A stretch of 64,000 bases of DNA, from assembly GCF_036227125.1 (NCBI RefSeq), contig NZ_CP109435.1:8060001-8124000 (forward strand). The letters run 5' to 3'. The notes beneath the pieces are model-generated. The model saw only the letters and a list, made by a program, of their open reading frames with translations, ran no database searches and was not told where the DNA came from. Source of the DNA: Streptomyces sp. NBC_01485. Lineage in GTDB: Bacteria > Actinomycetota > Actinomycetes > Streptomycetales > Streptomycetaceae. Positions 9,101-17,451 of this stretch are shown here, piece by piece (the first letter of the stretch is position 1; each line of letters starts with the position of its first letter). The position numbers and the translations under genes were made by a program.

Positions 9101-10225
9101 TCAGCCGGTCCCGTCCTCCTCCGCCAGCACCCGCTGGGCCGTCGCGAACGCCGAGTTCGCCGCCGGGACGCCGCAGTAGACGGCCGTCTGGAGCAGGACG
9201 GCGCCGATCTCCTCGGGCATGAGCCCGTTGCGGCGGGCCGCCCGCACGTGCATGGCCAGTTCGTCGTAGTGGCCGTGGGCCACCAGCGCGGTCAGGGTGA
9301 TCATGCTGCGCTCGCGGCGGCTGAGGGTCGGGTCGGTCCAGATCTCGCCCCAGGCATAGCGCGAGATGAAGTCCTGGTAGCGCGCCGTGAACGCGTCCTG
9401 CCCGGCCTGTGCCCGGTCCACGTGCGCGTTCCCGAGCACCTCGCGGCGCACTTCCATGCCCCGCTTCGCCCCGCCGTCGAGATGGGCGCGCAGCACGGTC
9501 AGCACGGCCTCGGGACACTGGGCGGGCGCGAGGTGCGAGGCACCCGGAAGCTCGACCAGCGCCGCGTCCGGCACCGCGTCGGCGATCTCCCGCAGATGCG
9601 AGGGCGGCGTCGCCGGATCGTGCCGCCCGGCGATCAGCAGCGTCCGTACGGTGATCTCCGGCAGCCGCTCCCGCAGGTCGAACGCGCCCAGCGCGTCACA
9701 GCACGCGGCGTAGGCCGCCGGGTCGGCGTCGCGGTGGTCGGCGATCAGCTCCGGCACCGTGAACCCGGGCGTGAACCAACGGGCGTTCGCGTTCTCGGCG
9801 AGCCCCGCCAGCCCCTCCCGGCGCACCAGCGCGGCCCGTTCTTCCCACGGCTTCGTCCCGTTGAAGTGGGACGAGGAGCAGATCATCGCCAGCGACGAGA
9901 CCCGCTCGGGGTGGTGCAGCGCCAGGTGCAGGCCCACCGCGCCGCCCAGGGACACGCCCGCGTACGCGAACCGCTCCAGGCCCAGGGAGTCGGCGAGCGC
10001 CAGCACCAGGCCCGCGATGTCGCCGATGGTGGCCCCGGGACCGATCAGGTCGGCCGCCGAACCCCCGTGCCCCGGCAGGTCCCAGCGGACCACCCGGTGC
10101 GTGCTGGACAGTTCCGGCGCGACCTTGTCCCACAGGGCGTACGAGGTGCCCAGCGAGGGGCCGAGCAGCAGCGGGGGAGCGGAAGTCGGCCCCTCGGCTC
10201 GGTGGTTGAGCAGCTTCTCGGTCAA
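9101..10225 (-). CDS. pcaL: PcaL: fused 3-oxoadipate enol-lactonase / 4-carboxymuconolactone decarboxylase
   Basis: 374 aa fusion carrying two consecutive steps of protocatechuate catabolism. Residues about 1-250 are an alpha/beta hydrolase (PcaD) with the nucleophile elbow GVSLGG, a catalytic Asp in GRHDPATP and a His in GASHLAP. Residues about 260-370 are the PcaC carboxymuconolactone decarboxylase domain (RERSMITLTALVAHGHYDEL, then QTAVYCGVPAAN). It converts gamma-carboxymuconolactone to 3-oxoadipate. The TTG at 10225 overlaps the pcaB stop as TTGA and has GGAG 5 nt upstream, which decides the start and indicates translational coupling. It is the last gene of pcaIJFHGBL. Confidence 0.95.
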   Translation of the reverse strand: MTEKLLNHRAEGPTSAPPLLLGPSLGTSYALWDKVAPELSSTHRVVRWDLPGHGGSAADLIGPGATIGDIAGLVLALADSLGLERFAYAGVSLGGAVGLHLALHHPERVSSLAMICSSSHFNGTKPWEERAALVRREGLAGLAENANARWFTPGFTVPELIADHRDADPAAYAACCDALGAFDLRERLPEITVRTLLIAGRHDPATPPSHLREIADAVPDAALVELPGASHLAPAQCPEAVLTVLRAHLDGGAKRGMEVRREVLGNAHVDRAQAGQDAFTARYQDFISRYAWGEIWTDPTLSRRERSMITLTALVAHGHYDELAMHVRAARRNGLMPEEIGAVLLQTAVYCGVPAANSAFATAQRVLAEEDGTG

Positions 10226-11559
10226 CGTCGCTCCAGCGCACGGTCGGTGAGGGCTCCGGCGGAGCCCGTGTAGCGGGCGGGGTCGGTGAGGTCGTCGAGG
10301 TCCACGACGTCGACGTTCTTCAAGTCCGGCTGCTCGGCCAGGAGTTCGGCCAGCGGACGGTTCTCGGTGTAGGCGCGCCGGGCGAGTTCGGTGAGGAGTT
10401 CCCGGGCGCGGGACCGGCCGAGTACGGCGGACAGTTCGGCGGACAGCCGCTCGGAGACGATCAGTCCGTGGGTGAGGCCGAGATGCGCGCGCATAGCGTC
10501 CGCGTCCACCCGCAGCCCCTCGGTCAGTTCGGCCGCGTCCCGGGCGGCCCCGCCGGTCAGCCGCAGCAGGTCCCGCAAGGGCTCCCACTCGGCGTGCCAG
10601 GCCCCGGCGGGCCGCTCGTCCTCCGCCGCCAGGGATCCGTACAGCGTGGCCGCGAGCTGCGGGGCGCGTCGGGCGGCGGCCGCGATCAGCGTGGACCGTA
10701 CCGGGTTGGCCTTGTGCGGCATGGCCGAGGAGCCGCCCCCGCTGCCCTCCGCCACCTCGGCGATCTCGGTGCGGGCCAGGGTGAGGACGTCCGCCGCGAG
10801 CTTCCCCAGGGCGCCCGCCGTGAAGGCCAGGCAGCCGGCCAGGTCGGCGATCGGCGTCCTCAGGGTGTGCCACGGCAACCGCGGTGCGCGCAGCCCGAGT
10901 TCGAGGGCGTACGCGGCGGGCAGCGCGGTCGCGTCGGAGGCTCCGTACGCGGTGAAGGCGGCCAACGTCCCGGCCGCGCCGCCGAGTTGGGCGGGCAGCG
11001 CGTCCCGTACGGCCGTCACCCGGTCCCGGGCGTCCAGCACCAGCGACCGCCAGCCGGCCGCCTTCAGCCCGAAGGCCGTCGGTACGGCGTGCTGGGTGAG
11101 CGTCCGGCCCGGCATCGGTGTGTCGCGGTGCTCGGCGGCGAGCCGGGCCAGCGCGCGCTGGGTGCGGTCGAGGTCGGCCAGGACGAGGCCGAGCGCCCGC
11201 ACCGCGACCAGCATCGTCGCCGTGTCCATGATGTCCTGGCTGGTCGCGCCCCGGTGGACGTACGGGCCGTACTCCCCGCCGACCGCCTTCGTCAGGTCGG
11301 CGACCAGCGGGATCACCGGATTACCGCCGCCACGGGCGCGTTCCGCGAGGGAACGCACGTCGAAGCCGCCGGCGGCCGCCGAGGTGACCGCCGCGCCGGC
11401 CCCCGCCGGGGCCAGCCCCAGCGTCTCCTGGGCGCGGGTCAGCGCGGCCTCCGCGTCGAGCAGCGCCCGCAGGTAGGCGCCGTCGCCGGTGGCGGAGGCG
11501 GCGGGGGAGCCGGTCCACCCCGGGGAGAGCAGACCGGACTCGGGCTGGGCAACTGTCAC
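10222..11559 (-). CDS. pcaB: 3-carboxy-cis,cis-muconate cycloisomerase
   Basis: 445 aa member of the aspartase/fumarase superfamily that cyclises 3-carboxy-cis,cis-muconate to gamma-carboxymuconolactone. It shows the HRGATSQDIMDTA block near residue 95 and the family signature GGSSAMPHKANPV near residue 270, which forms the mobile active-site loop. Length is typical. The GTG at 11559 overlaps the pcaG stop as GTGA, consistent with translational coupling; longer upstream frames are antisense-free extensions into pcaG and are unlikely. It lies between pcaG and pcaL in the operon. Confidence 0.95.
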   Translation of the reverse strand: MTVAQPESGLLSPGWTGSPAASATGDGAYLRALLDAEAALTRAQETLGLAPAGAGAAVTSAAAGGFDVRSLAERARGGGNPVIPLVADLTKAVGGEYGPYVHRGATSQDIMDTATMLVAVRALGLVLADLDRTQRALARLAAEHRDTPMPGRTLTQHAVPTAFGLKAAGWRSLVLDARDRVTAVRDALPAQLGGAAGTLAAFTAYGASDATALPAAYALELGLRAPRLPWHTLRTPIADLAGCLAFTAGALGKLAADVLTLARTEIAEVAEGSGGGSSAMPHKANPVRSTLIAAAARRAPQLAATLYGSLAAEDERPAGAWHAEWEPLRDLLRLTGGAARDAAELTEGLRVDADAMRAHLGLTHGLIVSERLSAELSAVLGRSRARELLTELARRAYTENRPLAELLAEQPDLKNVDVVDLDDLTDPARYTGSAGALTDRALERR

Positions 11560-12161
11560 TGGAACTCCAGGAAGACCGTCTCGCCTTCGCCCTGAAGGCG
11601 GATGTCGAAACGGTAGGCGCCCAGCGGGCCGTCCGCGGCGATCAGCGTGCCGCGCCGCGCCGGGTCCACTCGCGCCAGCAGCGGGTCGGCGGCCAGCGCG
11701 GCCTCGTCGCCGGGCAGGTAGATCCGGGTGAACAGGTGGACCAGGAGCCCGCGCGCGAACACGCACACACTCAGGTACGGGGCGCTGCGCCCGCGCGCGC
11801 CCGGCCGCAGCGTCCGCGCCGACCAGTGCCCGTTGGCGTCCGTCTGGACGCGCCCCCAGCCCGTGAACTCGACGCCGTTGCGGCCGAGGAAGCCGCCGCT
11901 CGACGGATCGCGCCGCATCGAGCCGTCGACCTGCGGCAGATTGCCCTCGGGGTCCGCGCCCCACAGCTCCAGGAACGCGTCGGGCAGCGGGTTGCCCTCA
12001 CCGTCGTACACATATCCCTGGAGCGTGATCGTGTCCGGGTGGCCGACCGGGGCGATGTCGCCGCCGCCGGGGAACGGCAGGGCGTGGCCGTAGAAGGGGC
12101 CGACCGTGTGCGACGGAGTGGGCAGCACGGTCTCCGGACGGCTCGTGTCGATCTTCGTCAT
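11556..12161 (-). CDS. pcaG: Protocatechuate 3,4-dioxygenase alpha subunit
   Basis: 201 aa intradiol dioxygenase alpha subunit. With PcaH it cleaves the protocatechuate ring between the two hydroxyls, giving 3-carboxy-cis,cis-muconate. It has the N-terminal TPSHTVGPFYGHALPF segment of alpha subunits and the conserved beta core (GYVYDGEGNPLPDAFLELW). As usual for the alpha subunit, the four iron ligands are not preserved; the equivalent position reads LLVHLFTRIY. The ATG at 12161 lies 6 nt after the pcaH stop, so the two subunits are made from adjacent cistrons. Confidence 0.96.
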   Translation of the reverse strand: MTKIDTSRPETVLPTPSHTVGPFYGHALPFPGGGDIAPVGHPDTITLQGYVYDGEGNPLPDAFLELWGADPEGNLPQVDGSMRRDPSSGGFLGRNGVEFTGWGRVQTDANGHWSARTLRPGARGRSAPYLSVCVFARGLLVHLFTRIYLPGDEAALAADPLLARVDPARRGTLIAADGPLGAYRFDIRLQGEGETVFLEFQ

Positions 12162-12167
12162 GGCTGG

Positions 12168-12941
12168 TCAGCGCCCTTCTTCGATCCAGGTGGCCTGCGG
12201 CCCGTCGAGCACGATGTCCCAGTGGTAGCCCATCGAGAACTCCGGCACCGACAGGCTGTGGTCGTAGGTCGCGACCAGCCGCTGGCGGGCCGCGTCGTCC
12301 GTCACCGACTGGATGATCGGGTCGTACGGGAACAGCGGGTCGCTCGGGAAGTACATCTGCGTCACGAGCCGCTGCGTGAACGCCGTGCCGAACAGCGAGA
12401 AGTGGATGTGGGCCGGCCGCCAGGCGTTGACGTGCTGACGCCACGGGTAGGGGCCCGGCTGGACGGTGGTGAACCGGTAGAAACCGCTGTCGTCGGTCAG
12501 GGTGCGGCCGACGCCCGTGAAGTTCGGGTCCAGCGGGGCGTCGTGCTGCTCGCGCTGATGTGAGTAGCGGCCGGCCGAGTTGGCCTGCCAGATCTCGACG
12601 AGCTGACCGCGCAGCGGACGCCCGTCGCGGTCCAGCAACCGGCCGGACACCGTGATCCGTTCGCCGATCGGCTCGCCGTCGTGCTGGCGGGTGAGGTCGT
12701 TGTCGATCTCGGTGATGTCCCGCTCGCCGAAGGCGGGGGAGGCTAGCTCCACCAGCTCCGGGTCCTTGCTGACGTCGATCGCGACCGGCGGCTGCCGCGG
12801 GTGGCGCAGCACGGAGGACCGGTACGGCGCGTAGTCGCGGCGCGGCTGGTGCTCGACGGGCGCGCCGTCGGCGAGCCGCTTCTCGTACGCGGCGTGCTCG
12901 GCCGCGATCTCCTGGTCGATGTCGGCTTGCGTGAGAGGCAT
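12168..12941 (-). CDS. pcaH: Protocatechuate 3,4-dioxygenase beta subunit
   Basis: 257 aa catalytic, iron-binding subunit of the intradiol dioxygenase. The non-haem Fe(III) ligands expected from the family are visible: Tyr in SAGRYSHQ, Tyr in GPYPWR and two His in RPAHIHFSLFG. The N-terminal helix region (MPLTQADIDQEIAAEHAAYE) is typical of beta subunits. The ATG at 12941 fits the start of homologues; a longer open frame upstream is not coding. It is 29 nt downstream of pcaF. Confidence 0.96.
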   Translation of the reverse strand: MPLTQADIDQEIAAEHAAYEKRLADGAPVEHQPRRDYAPYRSSVLRHPRQPPVAIDVSKDPELVELASPAFGERDITEIDNDLTRQHDGEPIGERITVSGRLLDRDGRPLRGQLVEIWQANSAGRYSHQREQHDAPLDPNFTGVGRTLTDDSGFYRFTTVQPGPYPWRQHVNAWRPAHIHFSLFGTAFTQRLVTQMYFPSDPLFPYDPIIQSVTDDAARQRLVATYDHSLSVPEFSMGYHWDIVLDGPQATWIEEGR

Positions 12942-12970
12942 GGTGATTCCTGGGTGTCTTATCGTTCGAC

Positions 12971-14185
12971 TCATCGTTCGAGGACGAGGGCGAGGCCCTG
13001 GCCCACACCGATGCAGAGGGTGGCGACGCCGACGCCGCCGCCCCGCCGGGCGAGCTGGTGGGCGACCGTGCCGGCGAGCCGGGCTCCGGAGGCGCCGAGC
13101 GGGTGACCGAGGGCGATCGCGCCGCCCTGCGGGTTGAGGACCGCCGGGTCGAACTCGGGCCACTCGGCCACACAGCCGAGCACCTGGGCGGCGAACGCCT
13201 CGTTCAGTTCGAGAACTGACAGGTCGTCAAATCCCTTGCCCGCCTTGGCGAGTGCGCGGTTGACGGCCTCGACGGGGGCGAGCCCGAAGTAGTGCGGGTC
13301 GATCGCCGACACCCCGCTGGCCCCGACGCGGGCGAGCGGCTCGCGCCCGGTGGCCTTCAACCCCTCCTCGTCCACGAGGAGCAGCGCGGCGGCGCCGTCG
13401 TTCAGCGGCGACGCGTTGCCCGCCGTCACCGTCCCGTCCTCGCTCCGGAACGACGGCTTGAGCCGCGCCATCGCCTCCAGCGAGGCGTCCGGCCGTACGC
13501 ACTCGTCGGCGCCGAACACGACCGGGTCGCCCTTGCGGCGCGGGATCGACACGGGCGCGAGCTCGGCGTCGAACAGACCCGCCTCCTGGGCGGCGGCGGC
13601 CTTGAGGTGACTGGACAGCGCGAACTCGTCCTGCTGTACACGGCTGATCTTGTGCTTGTCGGCGATGAGTTCGGCGGACTCGCCCAGCGGGATCGTCCAC
13701 TGGGGGTCCATCCCCGGGTTGACCATCCGCCAGCCCAGCGTGGTCGAGTACAGCTCGGCGGGCCCGGCCGGGAACGCCCGGTCCGACTTCGGCAGCACAT
13801 ACGGTGCGCGGGTCATCGACTCGACACCACCGGCGACGGCGACGGAAGCGTCGCCGACCGCGATGGCGCGGGCCGCCTGGATGACCGCCTCCAGACCGGA
13901 GGCGCACAGCCGGTTGACGGTGACCCCCGGCACGGAGGTGGGCAGCCCCGCCAGCAGCGCGCCCATCCGGCCGACGTTGCGGTTCTCCTCGCCGGCCCCG
14001 TTGGCGTTGCCGAAGTACACGTCCTCGACCCGCGAGGGGTCCAACGCGGGCGTACGGGCGAGGAGTTCACGGATGGCGTGCGCGGCGAGGTCGTCCGGGC
14101 GCACCGAGGCCAGCGCGCCGTTGTAGCGGCCGATCGGGGTGCGGACGGCGTCGACGACGTACACGGTCCTGAGCCCGTTGCTCAT
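12971..14185 (-). CDS. pcaF: 3-oxoadipyl-CoA thiolase
   Basis: 404 aa thiolase that splits 3-oxoadipyl-CoA into succinyl-CoA and acetyl-CoA, the last step of the beta-ketoadipate pathway. Catalytic residues are present: the acyl-accepting Cys in NRLCASGLEAV (about residue 91), the His in ALGHPLGASG and the C-terminal Cys in TLCIGVGQG. The CIGVGQG form is characteristic of PcaF rather than generic acetyl-CoA acetyltransferases. The ATG at 14185 overlaps the pcaJ stop as ATGA. Confidence 0.95.
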   Translation of the reverse strand: MSNGLRTVYVVDAVRTPIGRYNGALASVRPDDLAAHAIRELLARTPALDPSRVEDVYFGNANGAGEENRNVGRMGALLAGLPTSVPGVTVNRLCASGLEAVIQAARAIAVGDASVAVAGGVESMTRAPYVLPKSDRAFPAGPAELYSTTLGWRMVNPGMDPQWTIPLGESAELIADKHKISRVQQDEFALSSHLKAAAAQEAGLFDAELAPVSIPRRKGDPVVFGADECVRPDASLEAMARLKPSFRSEDGTVTAGNASPLNDGAAALLLVDEEGLKATGREPLARVGASGVSAIDPHYFGLAPVEAVNRALAKAGKGFDDLSVLELNEAFAAQVLGCVAEWPEFDPAVLNPQGGAIALGHPLGASGARLAGTVAHQLARRGGGVGVATLCIGVGQGLALVLER

Positions 14186-14832
14186 GACTGGACCTCCTCG
14201 GCGACGCGGACCTTGGCTGCGGTCTTCGCCACGATCTCCTCGACGGTGACGCCCGGCGCGGTCTCCACCAGCAGCAGACCCTCCTCGGTGACGTCGAGGA
14301 CTCCGAGGTCGGTGATGATCCGGTTCACGCACGCCTTCCCGGTCAGCGGCAGCGCGCAGTCGGTGAGGATCTTGGGGCTGCCGTCCTTGGCGGTGTGGGT
14401 CATGACGACGATGACCGTACGGGCGCCGTGCACCAGGTCCATCGCCCCGCCGATCCCGGTGATCAGCTTGCCGGGGATCGCCCAGTTCGCCAGGTCGCCG
14501 CGCTCGGAGACCTGCATCGCGCCGAGCACGGCGACGTCGATGTGACCGCCGCGGATCATGCCGAAGGAGAGCGCCGAGTCGAAGAAGGACGCGCCCGGCA
14601 GGACCGTCACGGTCTCCTTGCCGGCGTTGATCAGGTCCGGGTCGACGGCGTCCTCGGTGGGGTAGGGGCCGGTGCCCAGGATGCCGTTCTCGCTCTCCAG
14701 CACCACTTCGACGTCGGAGGGGAGGTAGTTGGGGATGAGCGTCGGCAGCCCGATGCCCAGGTTGACGTACTGACCGTCCTGAAGCTCGCGCGCGGCGCGG
14801 GCGGCCATCTCCTCGCGTGTCCAGCCCATCAC
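14182..14832 (-). CDS. pcaJ: 3-oxoacid CoA-transferase subunit B (3-oxoadipate:succinyl-CoA)
   Basis: 216 aa beta subunit of the 3-oxoadipate CoA-transferase. The catalytic Glu lies in the ESENGILG motif (about residues 47-54), preceded by the glycine-rich NLGIGLPTLIPNYL. The start is GTG at 14832 (GTGA overlap with the pcaI stop) or the adjacent ATG at 14829; both give effectively the same protein. It is coupled to pcaI upstream and pcaF downstream. The subunit lengths (PcaI 265, PcaJ 216) match split SCOT-family enzymes. Confidence 0.95.
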   Translation of the reverse strand: MMGWTREEMAARAARELQDGQYVNLGIGLPTLIPNYLPSDVEVVLESENGILGTGPYPTEDAVDPDLINAGKETVTVLPGASFFDSALSFGMIRGGHIDVAVLGAMQVSERGDLANWAIPGKLITGIGGAMDLVHGARTVIVVMTHTAKDGSPKILTDCALPLTGKACVNRIITDLGVLDVTEEGLLLVETAPGVTVEEIVAKTAAKVRVAEEVQS

Positions 14833-15626
14833 TCGCTCACCGTTCCCTCGGTCGCCGTTCCCTCGGTCGTCGCGGCGGAGACCGTCCGCTGCTCGATCTT
14901 CTTGTCCGCCGCCTGCCGCGGGGTCAGCGCGATCACGCGCTGCACGAAGATGCCCGGCAGATGCACCGCGTCCGGGTCGATCTCGCCGGGCTCGACCAGC
15001 TCCTCCACCTCGGCGATCGTGATCCTCCCGGCCATCGCGGAGAGGGGGTTGAAGTTCCGGGACGACTTGTTGAAGACCAGGTTGCCGTGCCGGTCGCCCT
15101 TCGCCGCCCTGACCAGCGCGAAGTCGGTGCGGATACCGTGCTCAAGCACATACTCCACGCCGTCGAACTCCCGGACCTCCTTCGGCGGCGAGGCCAGCGC
15201 GACGCCGCCCTCACCGTCGTAACGCCACGGCAGCCCGCCCTCGGCGACCTGCGTGCCGACGCCCGCGGGGGTGTAGAAGGCGGGGATGCCGGCGCCGCCT
15301 GCCCGCAGCCGCTCGGCCAGCGTGCCCTGCGGGATCATCTCGACCTCGAGCTCACCGCCCAGGTACTGGCGGGCGAACTCCTTGTTCGCGCCGATGTAGG
15401 AACCGGTCACGCGGGCGATCCGCCCGGCGGCGAGCAGGACCGCGAGGCCCGACTCCATCGCCCCGCAGTTGTTGGAGACGACGCCGAGACCGCTCACCCC
15501 CCGCTCGTAGAGAGCCTGGATCAGCACGTTCGGCACACCGCTCAGTCCGAAGCCGCCGACGGCGAGCGTGGCGCCGTCGGGCACATCGGCCACCGCCTCG
15601 GCGGCGGTGAGGACCACTTTGTCCAT
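14829..15626 (-). CDS. pcaI: 3-oxoacid CoA-transferase subunit A (3-oxoadipate:succinyl-CoA)
   Basis: 265 aa alpha subunit with the CoA-binding glycine motif TLAVGGFGLSGVPNVLI (about residues 20-36) and the family segment NKEFARQYLGGELEVEMIPQ. With PcaJ it activates 3-oxoadipate to its CoA thioester using succinyl-CoA. The last 40 residues are a low-complexity A/T/E-rich tail ending GTATEGTVSE. It is the first gene of pcaIJFHGBL. The ATG at 15626 is preceded by GGGGAAGC-type purines. Its leader carries five short tandem repeats and probably a PcaV site further upstream. Confidence 0.95.
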   Translation of the reverse strand: MDKVVLTAAEAVADVPDGATLAVGGFGLSGVPNVLIQALYERGVSGLGVVSNNCGAMESGLAVLLAAGRIARVTGSYIGANKEFARQYLGGELEVEMIPQGTLAERLRAGGAGIPAFYTPAGVGTQVAEGGLPWRYDGEGGVALASPPKEVREFDGVEYVLEHGIRTDFALVRAAKGDRHGNLVFNKSSRNFNPLSAMAGRITIAEVEELVEPGEIDPDAVHLPGIFVQRVIALTPRQAADKKIEQRTVSAATTEGTATEGTVSE

Positions 15627-15651
15627 CGGGGAAGCTCCATCTCGTCCGAGC

Positions 15652-15714
15652 CGATCAGGCAGGCGATCAGTCAGGGCGATCAGCCAGGAAATCAGCCAGG
15701 GAAATTAGTCAGGG
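15652..15714. repeat. Five imperfect 12-13-nt tandem repeats in the pcaI leader
   Basis: Units at 15652-15663, 15664-15676, 15677-15689, 15690-15702 and 15703-15714 share the core GATCAG(T/C)CAGGG. They lie 26-90 nt upstream of pcaI, inside the divergent pcaI/pcaV gap and separate from the GTTC-N11-GAAC element. They do not form a reading frame. A role in PcaV or another regulator's binding, or in mRNA structure, is possible but unproven. Confidence 0.7.
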
Positions 15715-15783
15715 CACTGAGCATTTCGGCGACGTTTCCCACACGCTGCCACTGGACGGGGGTGGCGTCAAGGGACGAGTATC

Positions 15784-15802
15784 GTTCAGTACACGTACGA
15801 AC
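15784..15802. promoter_or_regulatory. Candidate PcaV operator
   Basis: An imperfect palindrome GTTC-N11-GAAC, with inner GTAC repeats, lies 24 nt before the pcaV start and about 160 nt before pcaI. MarR-family regulators typically bind such sites, and PcaV of S. coelicolor is known to repress the divergent pca genes until protocatechuate binds. Assigning this exact site is inference from position and symmetry. Confidence 0.5.
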
Positions 15803-15826
15803 ATGACGACGACCTCGGGAGCGCAC

Positions 15827-16291
15827 ATGGCGGCGGTGGACCTCACCAGCCACCCCGGGCACCTGGCCCGGCGGCTGCAGCAGGCGCACTACCTGTTGTG
15901 GAACACGATGGTCTCCGAGGAGATCACCTCGCCGCAGTTCGCGGTCCTCAACGCGCTCGTCGCCGAGCCGGGGCTCGACCAGCGCACGGTGGGGGAGCGG
16001 GTCGGGCTCGACCGTTCCACCGTCGCGGAGGTGATCAGCAGGCTCATCCGCCGGGGGCTCCTCGACAAGGTCCGCGACCCGCAGGACGGCCGCCGTTTCC
16101 TGCTCGGCCTCACGGACGACGGGGTGCGCACCCACCGCAAGCTGACCGTGCGCACGGCTCGCATGAACCAGGTCTTCCTGTCCCCGCTCTCGGCCGCCGA
16201 ACAGACCCTGTTCCTCGAACTCATCCAGCGCGTCTCGGACGCGGCCGAGGGGCTGCGCAACCCCGGGGATCCCCTGGTCACCCAGCCCTGA
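15827..16291 (+). CDS. pcaV: MarR-family repressor PcaV, protocatechuate-responsive
   Basis: 154 aa winged-helix MarR regulator; the HTH includes RTVGERVGLDRSTVAEVISR and the wing includes DPQDGRRFLLGLTDDG. In S. coelicolor the homologue PcaV (SCO6704) represses pcaIJFHGBL and is released by protocatechuate, with Arg15 reported as critical. Counting from the ATG at 15827, Arg is at position 15 (HLARR), which supports this start. So does GGGAG about 7 nt upstream; the earlier in-frame ATG at 15803 has no RBS and sits next to the candidate operator. It is divergent from pcaI. The stop abuts the stop of the convergent DUF3048 gene with no gap. Confidence 0.95.
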   Translation: MAAVDLTSHPGHLARRLQQAHYLLWNTMVSEEITSPQFAVLNALVAEPGLDQRTVGERVGLDRSTVAEVISRLIRRGLLDKVRDPQDGRRFLLGLTDDGVRTHRKLTVRTARMNQVFLSPLSAAEQTLFLELIQRVSDAAEGLRNPGDPLVTQP

Positions 16292-16298
16292 TCAGGGC
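16285..16298. terminator. Palindrome spanning two abutting stop codons
   Basis: GCCCTGATCAGGGC is a perfect 14-bp palindrome centred on the junction of the pcaV stop (16289-16291) and the DUF3048 stop (16292-16294). A short hairpin at this point could help separate the convergent transcripts, but a 7-bp stem is modest. Confidence 0.4.
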
Positions 16299-17368
16299 GC
16301 CGTCGCGAGCACCACCCACACCTGGCCCCGGGCGAAGCCGACCGGTGTGCCGTCGGCGGCGGTGAAGTCGGTGCCGTCCGTGGCCGTCGGCCGCCGCCAG
16401 TTCACGTCGAAGACGCGCCCGTCGCGCAGCACCTCCGCCTTCCCCGCGCCCACCGTCTCGGTGTACGGCGTGTTGTTGCCGAGGAAGTCATGGAAGCCGG
16501 ACGCGCGCACCTTCACGTACTGCACGACCACCGTGGCCGGCGCCACCCGCTGCCCGTCGGACGTCACCGTCGGCGTACCGTCCGTCGAGAGCAGCCAGCG
16601 GGCCCGGCTACCGGACCAGGCGAAGGTGAAGCGGGCCGCCGGGTAGCGCACGGTGTACGAGGTCTCCGCCCGGCCGCCGGCGGGCGCGGCGCCGTAGCGG
16701 AAACCCGTGGTCAACGCGGCGGCGCCCGGCGCGGAGGGCAGCAGCCGGCCCGGGCGCAGGTAGAGGTTGTGCGGCGCGGCCTGGTCCGTGCCGCGGTAGT
16801 AGGCGCCGGACGCCTTCTCGGGCGTGACGGCGTCCAGCGGCGCCCGGTCGATCAGCGGCAGCAGCTTGCCCTGCGCCCCGGAGAACGCCAGCACCGGCTG
16901 CTCGAACTGGCGCAGCAGCTCCAGATCGGACTCGCGGGCGCTGCGCACCGGACCGACGGCCTTCGGCAGGCTGGTCGCGTACACGGCCATCAGCCGGCTC
17001 AGCCCGCCCTCGACCTGCTCCGCGTACACGACGTCCGCGGAGTCGAGGCCGGTCTGCGGCCGGGCGTCGGGCGCGTTGTCGATCTTCACGGCGAGCACGG
17101 AGCCGGCGACGGCGGTGGGACTGGTACCGCTCGGCCGGGGATGCTGCGACGCGCTACGGCTGTCGTCGTGCGTCGACGGCTCACCGCTCGACGTGCAGCC
17201 GGCCGCGAGGGCGACCGCCAGGGCGGCGGCGAGCAGGGAGGCGGCGGCCGCGGAGCATCCCGTACGCGCGGTGCGCGCCGCGCGCCACGCGCGGGCCGTA
17301 CGTCTCGTGCCTCTCGTGCGTCTCGCATCTCTCGGACGACTCGACCGACTCGACCGGCTTGTGACCAT
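16292..17368 (-). CDS. DUF3048-domain lipoprotein
   Basis: 358 aa. A very Arg-rich N-terminus (residues 1-37) precedes a hydrophobic stretch and a lipobox LAAGC, so the protein is probably lipid-anchored outside the membrane. Residues about 90-355 form the DUF3048/YerB-type domain (VLAVKIDNAPDARPQTGLDS, then LSRLMAVYATSLPKAVGPVR, then VVQYVKVRASGFHDFLGN). The molecular role of this family is unknown; B. subtilis YerB is a lipoprotein. The ATG at 17368 was chosen. A GTG at 17377 also fits; the frame continues upstream but becomes low-complexity. Confidence 0.85.
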   Translation of the reverse strand: MVTSRSSRSSRPRDARRTRGTRRTARAWRAARTARTGCSAAAASLLAAALAVALAAGCTSSGEPSTHDDSRSASQHPRPSGTSPTAVAGSVLAVKIDNAPDARPQTGLDSADVVYAEQVEGGLSRLMAVYATSLPKAVGPVRSARESDLELLRQFEQPVLAFSGAQGKLLPLIDRAPLDAVTPEKASGAYYRGTDQAAPHNLYLRPGRLLPSAPGAAALTTGFRYGAAPAGGRAETSYTVRYPAARFTFAWSGSRARWLLSTDGTPTVTSDGQRVAPATVVVQYVKVRASGFHDFLGNNTPYTETVGAGKAEVLRDGRVFDVNWRRPTATDGTDFTAADGTPVGFARGQVWVVLATAP

Positions 17369-17451
17369 CCTGGTCACCCCTGTTCCGCTGTCCGTCCTGT
17401 TCTGTCCAGTTTCGCCCTGTTCCCCTGTTCCGTGTCGGACGACGCCGTGCG

